Source of the DNA: Bacteroidota bacterium
Lineage (GTDB): Bacteria; Bacteroidota; Bacteroidia; Bacteroidales; B18-G4
Reading direction: 5' to 3'
Length of the DNA stretch: 24,934 nucleotides
NCBI GenBank assembly: GCA_003648575.1
Contig: QMPN01000015.1
Coordinates: 1 to 24,934, forward strand
The notes under the pieces are model-generated. The model made no database searches. It was not told the origin of the DNA and saw only the letters and a program-made list of their open reading frames with translations. The first letter of the stretch is position 1. Each line of letters begins with the position of its first letter. A program made the translations under genes and the position numbers. Positions 17,201-24,621 of the stretch are shown here, in pieces.

Positions 17201-17736
17201 GAATTGCTCTTATTCAGGAAGCGCTGCAGCAGCTGGCGACTATGTACACCATCGGCCTGGTCATCGCCTGATTTGTCGTCCTGAAGTATTTGTGTTTTCG
17301 ACTTTTTCAGTAGGGTTTTTCCTTTGACACTATTCAGGTAGCCGGTAAGCTGTCCTGCCAGGTTGTTGATCAGGTGCCGCTCTTCCTTCATGAAGGGGCC
17401 TTCATCCAATTCCGAAAACTCACGAAGGTAAAAAACTTCTACCTTTCCACTGATCCCATCTATGGTTTCATAAGCCTGTCGTTGCACCCAGCTGGTGGGC
17501 ATGAAGTTCCTGCTGGTAAATTCGAGCTCGCCAAAAGTTATGCGGGAAGCGGTATACTCCGGGTACTGCCATGCCGGAGGAAGTATATCAACCAGGCGGC
17601 TGAGAGTTTCCTCGATACTTTTTCCCTCATTCAGTATCTGTGTTGTTTGATTTATAGCCGCAAGTTCCTTCAGCCTTTCCCTGGCTTCTGCCTGTAATTT
17701 ATTGATGTCTTTGCCTTTGCCTTTATTGTCTGCCAT
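14275..17736 (-). CDS. Sensor-linked PEP/pyruvate-binding ATP-grasp protein (PEP synthase-like) with GAF-like and receiver domains
   Basis: About 1153 residues from ATG 17736; a TTG two codons upstream is less likely. Domain order: GAF-like N terminus (about 20-140), a degenerate receiver-like domain (about 194-320) lacking the acidic pocket, and a second receiver domain (about 340-480) that keeps E347/D348, the phospho-acceptor D418 and K471 (numbered from the TTG). Next are a conserved linker and the PPDK/PEP-synthase-type ATP-grasp domain (about 595-970) with SLGGKGRG, VRSSGLFEDS and LLQIKPL. A C-terminal conserved region follows (GPGRWGTRDRWIG near 1045). The phospho-histidine swivel domain and PEP-binding TIM barrel of true PEP synthase are absent, so it cannot complete that reaction alone. 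It is often labelled phosphoenolpyruvate synthase in Bacteroidota. It may be a regulated dikinase-like phosphotransferase with unknown target. It is divergent from gdhA. Confidence 0.8.
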   Translation of the reverse strand: MADNKGKGKDINKLQAEARERLKELAAINQTTQILNEGKSIEETLSRLVDILPPAWQYPEYTASRITFGELEFTSRNFMPTSWVQRQAYETIDGISGKVEVFYLREFSELDEGPFMKEERHLINNLAGQLTGYLNSVKGKTLLKKSKTQILQDDKSGDDQADGVHSRQLLQRFLNKSNSDRDLYHDLMPFKVREILLVATLYDAYSIEKEGRFSEHVLGEYHQLSLTSLPRITGVSNEQEAMEQLRSKHFDLVILMMGADKKSPIGLSCQIKNEFTYIPTFLLLNNNSDIEYVMTKRSTTRHIDKVFVWNGKSQVFFAMIKHVEDRINVENDTSIGMVRVILLVEDSPQYYSRYLPILYNIVLEQTKRIIDDVSTDELYRVLKLRARPKILLASDYEEAKEIIDRYRDFMLCMITDVTFLKDGKEDDEAGFKLVQYARENTRYLPTIIQSSDENNAHRAYELQSTFINKNSESLSQDFKSFITHFLGFGNFIYRDNKGKIIGTARSLKEFEKQLLKIPDESLLHHARKDHFSHWLMARGEIQAAKILSPHKVSDFDTPKKIRDYMLDIISKFRNEQDKGKIIPFDKNAISDEANIVALSEGSLGGKGRGIAFINTLIYNYDFSQHIPHIHVKAPKTLMIGIEEFEYFIDRNGLKELVLTEKDYTKIKMAFLKASLTDTLVKRLKMVLEDFRQPLAVRSSGLFEDSLIQPFAGIFETYILPNNHPVAKTRLQQLMDAIKLVYASVYSETARAYVEAINYKIDEEKMAVVLQEVVGNKYGNYFYPHISGVAQSYNYYPVSHMKPEEGYVVAAVGLGKYVVEGEKAFRFSPKYPEIEINSPKDQYKNSQVKFFAVDLQKTEPDLLEGDIAGLARLEIEEAERHDTLKHCASVYNPDNDQIIPGLTHYGPRIVNFANILKYDYIPLSKTIEVVLDVVREAMGSPVEIEFAVDLNKDKDGMASFYLLQIKPLLGSASDYNVNMDKIKKDSILMFSEKGMGNGIIKDIYDVIYIDPASFNKAETVEIAKEVDQFNSSMIAEKKKYILIGPGRWGTRDRWIGIPVTWPQISNAAAIIETSLEDFPLDASSGSHFFHNVTSMNVGYFSVQPEVSKSYIKYDKLEEQQVVKKTKYIKHVRFEKPLKVRMDGKKRISVITLAE

Positions 17737-17871
17737 TATCAAATAATAAGGATGATTATTGAGCCCTGTAAAGGTACAAAATCTTCATTCCGCATGCCCA
17801 AAAAAGCTCCAATGTTATTTAGAATCAATATAATACCCCTTCTACTACAATTCTAAATATTTTTTGACTAT

Positions 17872-17893
17872 TATTGTGAACATTTTCACAATA
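17872..17893. promoter_or_regulatory. Perfect Crp/Fnr-type operator palindrome upstream of gdhA
   Basis: Two perfect 9-base arms, TATTGTGAA and TTCACAATA, are separated by CATT. The core is exactly TGTGA-N6-TCACA, the half-site spacing of the Crp/Fnr family. It ends 34 bases before the gdhA ATG and lies about 135 bases from the divergent gene. The position would suit either activation or repression of gdhA. Which regulator binds is unknown, since none is encoded in the window. Confidence 0.65.
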
Positions 17894-17927
17894 TTAATTA
17901 TTCAACCATCAAATATATTTTTAAATT

Positions 17928-19280
17928 ATGGGAAACGCATATGATTCATTAGTAAAGGAATTCATGGCTAAGATCGTAGCCAAGAATCCGGGTGAAGTTG
18001 AATTTCACCAGGCTGTAGAGGAAGTAGTCGCTACCATCATTCCTTATGTAGAGGAAAATCCAAAGTACAAAACTGCCAAGATCCTTGAAAGAATTGCTGA
18101 ACCTGAAAGGGTAATATTATTCAGGGTTCCCTGGAAAGATGACAAAGGTGAGATCCAGATCAACAAAGGATACAGGATCGAGATGAACAGCGCAATTGGC
18201 CCGTATAAAGGCGGCCTCCGCTTCCATCCCACAGTAAACCTTGGTGTACTGAAATTCCTTGCTTACGAACAGGTATTCAAAAACAGCCTTACGACACTTC
18301 CTATGGGTGGAGGTAAAGGTGGATCTGATTTCGACCCAAAAGGGAAATCAGACAACGAAGTGATGGCATTTACCCAGAGCTTCATGACTGAACTATTTCG
18401 TCATATCGGACCAAACACTGATATTCCTGCCGGTGACATCGGCGTTGGCGGAAGGGAAATTGGTTTTCTTTTCGGTCAGTATAAAAGACTCAAAAATGAA
18501 TTTACAGGTGTTCTCACCGGTAAAGGCCGTGAATGGGGTGGCAGCCTCATCCGTCCGGAAGCTACAGGTTACGGACAGGTATATTTCGCAGAAGAAATGC
18601 TTAAGGTCCGTGGCGACAGCATGAAAGGCAAGATCTGTACAGTATCAGGTTCAGGTAACGTTGCTCAGTATGCAACTGAAAAAGCTACTGAACTCGGAGC
18701 TAAAGTAGTTACCATGTCTGACTCAGCAGGTTTTATTTATGATCCTGACGGCATTGATGCTGACAAACTCGCTTTCGTAATGAACCTGAAGAACGTGAAG
18801 AGGGGTCGTATCAAAGAATACGCTGAGAAATACGGATGCGAATATTACGAAGGCAAGCGCCCATGGGGCATCAAATGCGATGTCGCTCTTCCAAGTGCTA
18901 CGCAAAACGAAATTGATGAAGAAGATGCAAAAACCCTCATTGCGAATGGTTGTTTCCTCGTTTCAGAAGGAGCCAACATGCCTTCAACACCTGAAGCTGT
19001 TGAAGTTTACCAGAATGCCAGGATCATGTATGGCCCGGGTAAAGCAGCAAATGCCGGTGGTGTTTCCGTATCAGGGCTTGAAATGAGTCAGAATTCATTG
19101 CGTCTCTCATGGACACGCGAAGAGGTAGATGCAAAACTACAGCAGATCATGAAAGATATCCATGCTACATGTCTGAAATATGGCCCGAAAGAAGGCGACT
19201 ACGTAGACTATGTAACCGGAGCTAACATCGGTGGATTTGTAAAAATTGCAGATTCAATGATCGCGCAAGGGTATGTATAG
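17928..19280 (+). CDS. gdhA: Glutamate dehydrogenase, hexameric, NADP-type
   Basis: The product has 450 residues, the usual length for the class I hexameric enzyme. Visible are the glutamate-binding and catalytic segments (GPYKGGLRFHP at 91-101; LPMGGGKGGSDFDP at 124-137 with catalytic K130; PAGDIGVGGREIG at 167-179 with D170) and the Rossmann loop (SGSGNVAQ at 240-247). After the second strand of that fold comes SDS (264-266), which favours NADP(H) over NAD(H). It interconverts 2-oxoglutarate, ammonia and NADPH with glutamate in the cytoplasm. Here it probably assimilates ammonia with NADPH supplied by Nfn-type enzymes. It stands alone, with a Crp/Fnr-type palindrome upstream and a terminator downstream. 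Codon use is smoother than in most neighbours, as expected for a highly expressed gene. Confidence 0.96.
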   Translation: MGNAYDSLVKEFMAKIVAKNPGEVEFHQAVEEVVATIIPYVEENPKYKTAKILERIAEPERVILFRVPWKDDKGEIQINKGYRIEMNSAIGPYKGGLRFHPTVNLGVLKFLAYEQVFKNSLTTLPMGGGKGGSDFDPKGKSDNEVMAFTQSFMTELFRHIGPNTDIPAGDIGVGGREIGFLFGQYKRLKNEFTGVLTGKGREWGGSLIRPEATGYGQVYFAEEMLKVRGDSMKGKICTVSGSGNVAQYATEKATELGAKVVTMSDSAGFIYDPDGIDADKLAFVMNLKNVKRGRIKEYAEKYGCEYYEGKRPWGIKCDVALPSATQNEIDEEDAKTLIANGCFLVSEGANMPSTPEAVEVYQNARIMYGPGKAANAGGVSVSGLEMSQNSLRLSWTREEVDAKLQQIMKDIHATCLKYGPKEGDYVDYVTGANIGGFVKIADSMIAQGYV

Positions 19281-19284
19281 AACT

Positions 19285-19312
19285 CTGAACTTTGAAATCT
19301 GAACTTTGAAAT
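19285..19312 (+). repeat. Two tandem copies of a 14-base unit after gdhA
   Basis: The unit CTGAACTTTGAAAT occurs at 19285-19298 and again at 19299-19312. The second copy's TTTGAAAT can also pair with ATTTCAAA at 19322-19329, giving a weak AT-rich hairpin between the gdhA stop and its terminator. Function unknown; slippage is enough to explain the duplication. Confidence 0.6.
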
Positions 19313-19347
19313 AAATTTCATATTTCAAATACAGAATACAGAATTAA

Positions 19348-20613
19348 CTATTTATGAGATCCTGCTTCGAGAGAGGCGGGATCTTTTTTTAGGGAAAAAA
19401 GGTAGGCATTAAAGAAGGCATAAAAGACTACTCCTGCCTGTGTTTCCAACATTGACTCCACCAGGAAATTAAAGGCGATCAGGATGAGGAAGATCACATA
19501 AAGGTAATGCCGTTGTTCTATCCCATAAATAGCAGGCAAAACAAGGTTCAGCATCAGGACGATCAAGCCCAGGATACCCAGGGCCAGGGAAGTTTGCAGG
19601 TACTGGTTATGGGCATTCAATTCCAGGCCAAGCGCGCTGAGCATTTGCTTCTCGCGATACTTATCCATCAGGTTATCTTTTACATCGCCGGTGCCAACTC
19701 CTGCCAGAAAATTATCGTTGGTAATCTCAAAAGAATACCACCATATCATGATGCGTTCACCGGAACTGTTTGCCATCTCCTCCGAATTAATATCCGCCTG
19801 TTCAAGGGCCACGCGGGTTTCATCAAAGCGCTCCGCCGAGACCGGGAATACCATAAAAAGGAATACGAAAGATCCTATGAGCATTCCACTTACAAGCAGG
19901 CCCTTTCCTAATCGTCGTTCACCAAAGAAAAGGTATCCAGAAAACAACGCTATTGTTATGGCCAACCCGAGTATCCCGGCTTTGGAGCTCAACATAATCA
20001 CAAAGAGCTGAAAAAAGATAATCAGCAGGACAGACAAGGTTTGCCTGATCCTTCCGACAACGAATCCTCTCGACATGAAATACAATACGATGGCTATGGC
20101 AAAACATACATACATCGCCAGGTAAGAAGGGTGAATCAGGGGAGAAAGGCTGCTATAGTAGAATACCGCCAGCGTTTCCTTTTGATAGTACTGGTAGATG
20201 GCCTGGCCGTACGATATCAAGATGGATGCCAGTACACCAAACACGAATGACCACAACACTTTCCTGGCAATCGTTTTCGAAAGAACTTCTTCCCGGATGG
20301 TAGCCATTAATACGGGGAATATGAAAAGTGACATCTTCACCTCCATATCGAAAAAGCCATTGCCGATATTATTGGTGTACAAAAGCCCGAGTCCATACAA
20401 GAGGTATATCACTGAAAAGAAGAGGGTATTTCTTCTATGGCGACAGTTGGCGATCCGCATGGCTTTCGTGCTGAAATCAGCTTCCAGTAACCAGGTGAGT
20501 ACGATGACCGCAATAATATACGGGACCACTTTCCGGTAGATGGGAATGGCAAAGGCGAGCAGAATCAGCTCTGCCTCATATACGCGGACGATATGTTTAT
20601 CGTTGATCAGCAA
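19348..20613 (-). CDS. O-antigen ligase/polymerase family membrane protein (WaaL/Wzy-like)
   Basis: The product has 421 residues from a TTG start, with 2 bases between it and the stop of the upstream glycosyltransferase. It is strongly hydrophobic, with about ten membrane segments along its length. It has one large extracytoplasmic loop before the family signature (AGVGTGDVKDNL, then NAHNQYLQTSLALGILG), which contains the conserved H-N-x-Y-L motif. Such proteins join polysaccharide repeats to a lipid or protein acceptor, or polymerise them, at the periplasmic face. Ligase and polymerase cannot be told apart from sequence at this level. The C terminus is short and charged and overlaps the gdhA terminator. 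The adjoining glycosyltransferase implies a surface-polysaccharide role. Confidence 0.85.
   Translation of the reverse strand: MLINDKHIVRVYEAELILLAFAIPIYRKVVPYIIAVIVLTWLLEADFSTKAMRIANCRHRRNTLFFSVIYLLYGLGLLYTNNIGNGFFDMEVKMSLFIFPVLMATIREEVLSKTIARKVLWSFVFGVLASILISYGQAIYQYYQKETLAVFYYSSLSPLIHPSYLAMYVCFAIAIVLYFMSRGFVVGRIRQTLSVLLIIFFQLFVIMLSSKAGILGLAITIALFSGYLFFGERRLGKGLLVSGMLIGSFVFLFMVFPVSAERFDETRVALEQADINSEEMANSSGERIMIWWYSFEITNDNFLAGVGTGDVKDNLMDKYREKQMLSALGLELNAHNQYLQTSLALGILGLIVLMLNLVLPAIYGIEQRHYLYVIFLILIAFNFLVESMLETQAGVVFYAFFNAYLFSLKKDPASLEAGSHK
19357..19390 (+). terminator. Intrinsic terminator of gdhA, inside the 3' end of the convergent gene
   Basis: The stem AGATCCTGC pairs with GCGGGATCT (one G-T wobble) around a loop of about 10 bases and is followed by seven T residues. 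It lies 76 bases after the gdhA stop. The hairpin falls within the last codons of the convergent O-antigen-ligase gene, so the same bases code for its C terminus on the other strand. Confidence 0.8.
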
Positions 20614-20615
20614 TA

Positions 20616-21842
20616 TTACTTTTTGATCTTTAGCAGTTCATGATAAAATTCATCGGCGATCTTATCCCGGTCGAAATATTTTTCGGCATATTCACGAGCC
20701 TGGTTTCCCAGTGTCTTGCAAAGCCCTGGATCACTTGATAAAAGTACGACCTTTTCAGCAAGCGCTGCATCATTTTCCGGTTCGTAGGCCAGGCCTGCCT
20801 GCCCCTCCTCTATGAAGAGTTGTTTTGCTTCCCCTTCTACGCCCAGCAGTATCGGTATTTTCATGGCCAGGCTCTCGAAGATCTTTGAAGGGATAGCTCC
20901 TTTGAAGAGGTCAAGTTTCTTCAATGGAATGACCGAAGCATCCATGGCAGCCAGCACTGCCGGCATCTCTGCCTTGCTGACGCTTTCAAAGAAATCTACG
21001 TTCTCAAGCTTAAGTTCCTGCTTCTGATCTTTCAGGCTTATATCCAGTGGGCCATTCCCCATGATGATAAACTTAATATGAGGCCTGTCTTTGAGTCGTG
21101 TCGCAGCTTTCAGGATCACCTCCAGGCCCTGGGCATGGCCCAGTATCCCGCCGTAAAAAAGCAGGAAATCATCCTTGCCGTAGCCATACTCTTCCCGCCA
21201 GGACGTAGTTGCCTGATCGGGCTTATAATGAGAGAGGTTTGCCCCATTAGGTAACCAGTAGACCTGTTTGTCAGGAAACCTGCCGGATATATTTTTTACG
21301 ATGCCTTTTGTTTGTCCACACACAAGTACAGACTTCCTGTAGAGGCATTCTTCCAGGCGTGTGCTCACGCCCAGCAGGGTCTTTGATTTGATCAGCCCCA
21401 GTTTTTCGGCACTCTCGGGCCAGAGATCTGACACATTGAATACCAGCCCTGCTCTTTTGATCTTCGAAAGCAGAAAGGCCGACATCCCAAGGAATAAGGG
21501 TGGAGATTCGCAGAGGATGAGGTCGCTTTTTCCGCTACGAAACCATCCGGCAAAGAAAGATGTAAATACAAATGAAAAATAGTTCAGCAGTCGCTGAATG
21601 ATCGAACGGCTGTTTCTAACATAGATCCATGAGCGGAAAACCCTGATGCCGTCGATCTCTTCCCTCATGCGGCACTTTCTCCTGTACCCTTCATATATTT
21701 TCATATGGGGGTAGTTGGGCATGGCTGTGACAACCTTCACCTCCACTCCCAACTTTTTGAGCCTGACAGCCAGCTCATGCAAGCGGTTTTGTGCGGCACC
21801 GGTTTCCGGCGGGTAATACTGTGTAAGGATCAGGAGTCTCAA
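20616..21842 (-). CDS. Glycosyltransferase family 4 (WbuB-like)
   Basis: The product has 408 residues with GT-B fold. The N-terminal domain begins RLLILTQYYPPETGAAQNRL, which is typical of WbuB-like GT4 enzymes. The C-terminal domain has the donor-binding start YGGILGHAQGLEVIL and the catalytic Glu region PSKIFESLAMKIPIL of the EX7E type. Start is TTG at 21842; no in-frame ATG precedes it. It would transfer a nucleotide-activated sugar onto a lipid-linked oligosaccharide at the inner face of the membrane. Linkage and sugar cannot be read from sequence. It is 31 bases after the DUF4340 gene and 2 bases before the ligase gene, so all could be one transcript. Confidence 0.9.
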   Translation of the reverse strand: MRLLILTQYYPPETGAAQNRLHELAVRLKKLGVEVKVVTAMPNYPHMKIYEGYRRKCRMREEIDGIRVFRSWIYVRNSRSIIQRLLNYFSFVFTSFFAGWFRSGKSDLILCESPPLFLGMSAFLLSKIKRAGLVFNVSDLWPESAEKLGLIKSKTLLGVSTRLEECLYRKSVLVCGQTKGIVKNISGRFPDKQVYWLPNGANLSHYKPDQATTSWREEYGYGKDDFLLFYGGILGHAQGLEVILKAATRLKDRPHIKFIIMGNGPLDISLKDQKQELKLENVDFFESVSKAEMPAVLAAMDASVIPLKKLDLFKGAIPSKIFESLAMKIPILLGVEGEAKQLFIEEGQAGLAYEPENDAALAEKVVLLSSDPGLCKTLGNQAREYAEKYFDRDKIADEFYHELLKIKK

Positions 21843-21873
21843 AGCTATATTTTGTAGCCCATCAGGCTGGTCA

Positions 21874-22932
21874 CTATTTGATATTCCTCAGATATGAAGC
21901 AGGGCGGAGCACCTTGTCGAATACAAAGTATTGTATCAGCACAAAGTCCTCTCCACCATTTAAGAATGCATACAGGCGGTCGAGGTCGAAAGGTTCCAGG
22001 GCTGCCCCGTCCATGTTGTAAAGTTCGGCAAATCCACCTTTGCGGAAAGTTGTCACATCAAACACATCGCCATCTCTTTCGCGCAGGGTAATGATATGCG
22101 ACACAGGTCCGGAAGCAATAGAATCGATATAGGATGCCTCCAGTTTATTGTTCAGTACCGACTCATACCTGACATCCTTAAAGGAGGTCACAAACTGAAG
22201 CATCCTCAGGGTATCGTATGGCAGAGCCTGATCATTGTTCAATAGTTTTAGTTCAAGGTTCCCGTCCGGATCGGCCTCAACCGTAAAGGATTCTTCAGGC
22301 ATCTCCATGAATTCGATTTTCACCGATTTGAAGTCCTGCAGGGGTGTACGGAAGATGGTCTGGTCGCGCCAGTCATCCTCGTCGGTAGAATAACGTGGAT
22401 ATACAAAACCTCTTAAGCTTGGCAGGAATACCACATAAGGCTGTTGCGCCCCTTCCATCTGAACGTAGGTACCCATATTATCCTGTGTGGCATCGCCCAC
22501 ATAATAGGTTCGTGCCAGCTTCTCATAAGAGAAGAGCTTGATTGTATTAAAGAGGTTGATGCGGTATGCCGACTGGTAGATCTCCACCTTTCGTGAGAGG
22601 GTAGCCAGGCGACGGATCACGTTATCACGTTGCGCATGGGATACGGGGTATCGCACGGTGAGGTCTTTTATGGTCCGCAGCAGCATGTTCACATTATAAT
22701 TTTGTGAAGACAGATTGTCGTTCAAGGTCCATTTTCCCGGCTTTTCCTTGACCAGCATCACGCTCCTGTTATTCTTATCTACCATGAAGATCTTGGTAAT
22801 AGAAGCGGTATCTGCAAGGGCAAAGCCGCTTTCAGCATCATCAAGGGTGGTATACCTTTTGTTCACGACGAAAAGAATACCGATGATCACCACCAGGATT
22901 GTCAGGATAAGCAGGAATTTATTTTTTTTCAT
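21874..22932 (-). CDS. DUF4340 domain protein, membrane-anchored partner of GldG
   Basis: The product has 352 residues from ATG 22932. The frame is open to 23040, but the sequence MKKNKFLLILTILVVIIG gives a proper signal anchor (about 5-23), and ATGA overlap with gldG fixes this start. After the anchor the protein is a periplasmic beta-rich region with repeats of the DUF4340 type (KIFMVDKNNRSVMLVKEKPG; PYVVFLPSLRGFVYPRY). In many bacteria DUF4340 proteins sit next to GldG-like ABC-transport auxiliary proteins, as here. The molecular function is not established. Confidence 0.8.
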   Translation of the reverse strand: MKKNKFLLILTILVVIIGILFVVNKRYTTLDDAESGFALADTASITKIFMVDKNNRSVMLVKEKPGKWTLNDNLSSQNYNVNMLLRTIKDLTVRYPVSHAQRDNVIRRLATLSRKVEIYQSAYRINLFNTIKLFSYEKLARTYYVGDATQDNMGTYVQMEGAQQPYVVFLPSLRGFVYPRYSTDEDDWRDQTIFRTPLQDFKSVKIEFMEMPEESFTVEADPDGNLELKLLNNDQALPYDTLRMLQFVTSFKDVRYESVLNNKLEASYIDSIASGPVSHIITLRERDGDVFDVTTFRKGGFAELYNMDGAALEPFDLDRLYAFLNGGEDFVLIQYFVFDKVLRPASYLRNIK

Positions 22933-24617
22933 TTCTTTTGAGTCCGTTTTGCAGTAAATCTTTTCCTTCGGAGAAGAACATAAATGATGCCGAATATGAT
23001 CACCAGCAGCGGTGGAATAGCCACGTTGATGAGCTTCCACTTCAGGTGATTGTTCTTCAGGTATGTATTGTCAAGCATCCGGAGCTGTAGTTCGCGGGAG
23101 CGAATGGTGATGAGCTCAGACCCCTCCGTCAGGTAGTCGATGGCATTTAATATGAATTTCTTGTTGCCAAAGGTTTGTTCTGTCCATTGATCGTAACCCA
23201 GTGCCAGGGGGTAAGCCTGCGAATAATGCAGCTGGTTGCGGATCACATCCCCGTCGGCCACCACGATCATGGAAGTATGTGTGCTTTTTTCGACAAAACC
23301 CATCTCTTTGCTGTACATCAGGCTTGGTGATATCCTGTTTTTGTAAAGTGAAGTAAAATTTCCTTCCAGCAAGACTGCCACCGGCAGGAATTCCTCTGTA
23401 TACAAGGACTCATCAGGCTCGTAGCCGATAATATCCAGGTTGATGTAGACCGGTGCATTCATGCTCCTTGAATAAGGAGATGAATTCAGCAGGTATGTCT
23501 TTTTAATTCCGGGTATCCGGATGGTATCGATGCTGCTCACAAAGTTTGTCATCACGGCACTCAGATTGCTAACCACCGGATGGTTGATCTGGGGCGTGAC
23601 AAGTGGGAAATAGAACCACGGGAAGAAATCTATTTGTGGTTGCCCGGCCACTTCTCCGGTGGTGATCGGAATGGGCAGGGCAATCATATCCATGATGAGG
23701 TCGGTATTCAGCCTGACACCATAGTTGAAGAGCATATCATCAAGGTTGATATCGTTGGTAACACCCATGGTGGCACCCCCATACTGCAGGCTGTCCATAC
23801 TGGCGAATATCGGATCCACCAGCCAGAGGATCTTGCCCCCGTGCATCACATACTGGTCGATGATGAACTTATCTTTTTCGCTGAACAGCGAATCCGGGGC
23901 AGCGATCACAATAGCCTGAAATTTATTTCTGACCACCAGGCCTGACGAGTCGGACTGTTCGCGTTCGGTAAGGGCATTTACCCTTTCATTCAGCCTGACC
24001 CTTTCAACCAGGTATTTTTCCTGCAATGAGCGTGTCACATCGGCCACACGCCTCAGCTCATATTCACCATGGCCTTCGATAAAGGCGATCTTGGGTTTGG
24101 TTTCGTTAGTAACCAGATTGATGGCATAGGCCAGGTTAAACTCTATGTCTTCAATGGCACGGTTCACCATCTCATCCTCCGAAGCACCCAGTTCAGAACG
24201 CAGCAGCTGCAGCGGCTGCTCCATAGATTTATATGAAAGGATGATACCGGGGAATATCTGCTGAAATTTGACCCCTTCAGCATCGTCTTCCCTCAGTGGA
24301 ACAGCAACCAGACCCCGGGCTTTCAGGTTTTCATGGGTATTATACCTTTCTTCAGGATCACTGCTGGTTGTAGGGTTGATAAACTCGTATTGTATATTAT
24401 CGGAATAAACCCTGAATTCGTCCAGCATCTCTCTTGTGGCTCGTTGCAGTCTTTCGTATTTTTCTATGTCAAGTCTTAAAATTATTCGTCTACCAGTTTG
24501 CAAACTGAATCGTTCCGCTGCATTTATCGTGATCCACGCTCGTATAGGCGGTTTAATCCACCCTAATTGTCGGTATCGATCAAGTTTTTTAATGGTGGTT
24601 ACATGATAGCATTTCAT
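22929..24617 (-). CDS. gldG: GldG-type ABC-transport auxiliary protein with foreign N terminus (chimeric, 5'-truncated)
   Basis: The frame gives 562 residues from ATG 24617; a TTG at 24647 overlaps a small ORF. From about residue 50 (YERLQRATREMLDEFR) to the end it is GldG/ABC_transp_aux: DNIQYEFINPT, IAFIEGHGEYEL, a Rossmann-like core (ILWLVDPIFASMDSL) and a C-terminal membrane segment (PPLLVIIFGIIYVLL). Normal GldG begins with a membrane anchor and a conserved R-Y-(T/S)-L segment plus about 15 residues before this point. These are missing. Residues 1-49 (MKCYHVTTIKKLDRYRQLGW and onward) look like an unrelated small protein, and gldF is not upstream. The product lacks its membrane anchor at the N terminus, so function is doubtful. 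It is either a real fusion pseudogene or an assembly chimera. Confidence 0.75.
   Translation of the reverse strand: MKCYHVTTIKKLDRYRQLGWIKPPIRAWITINAAERFSLQTGRRIILRLDIEKYERLQRATREMLDEFRVYSDNIQYEFINPTTSSDPEERYNTHENLKARGLVAVPLREDDAEGVKFQQIFPGIILSYKSMEQPLQLLRSELGASEDEMVNRAIEDIEFNLAYAINLVTNETKPKIAFIEGHGEYELRRVADVTRSLQEKYLVERVRLNERVNALTEREQSDSSGLVVRNKFQAIVIAAPDSLFSEKDKFIIDQYVMHGGKILWLVDPIFASMDSLQYGGATMGVTNDINLDDMLFNYGVRLNTDLIMDMIALPIPITTGEVAGQPQIDFFPWFYFPLVTPQINHPVVSNLSAVMTNFVSSIDTIRIPGIKKTYLLNSSPYSRSMNAPVYINLDIIGYEPDESLYTEEFLPVAVLLEGNFTSLYKNRISPSLMYSKEMGFVEKSTHTSMIVVADGDVIRNQLHYSQAYPLALGYDQWTEQTFGNKKFILNAIDYLTEGSELITIRSRELQLRMLDNTYLKNNHLKWKLINVAIPPLLVIIFGIIYVLLRRKRFTAKRTQKK
24465..24485. other. 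Probable recombination or assembly junction inside the gldG frame
   Basis: Around 24470 the minus-strand reading changes from the small-protein ending TGRRIILRL to the GldG sequence DIEKYERLQRATREML. Upstream bases (24480-24934) are richer in A and T and carry short ORFs, while downstream bases look like the surrounding chromosome. No inverted repeat or target duplication could be recognised at the join. Confidence 0.55.
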
Positions 24618-24621
24618 TTGA

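Noticed and set aside
17743..17927. Sigma-70 style promoter (TTGACT near 17865) for gdhA
   Set aside because: No acceptable -10 at proper distance, and Bacteroidota promoters follow a different consensus. I could not place the start site.
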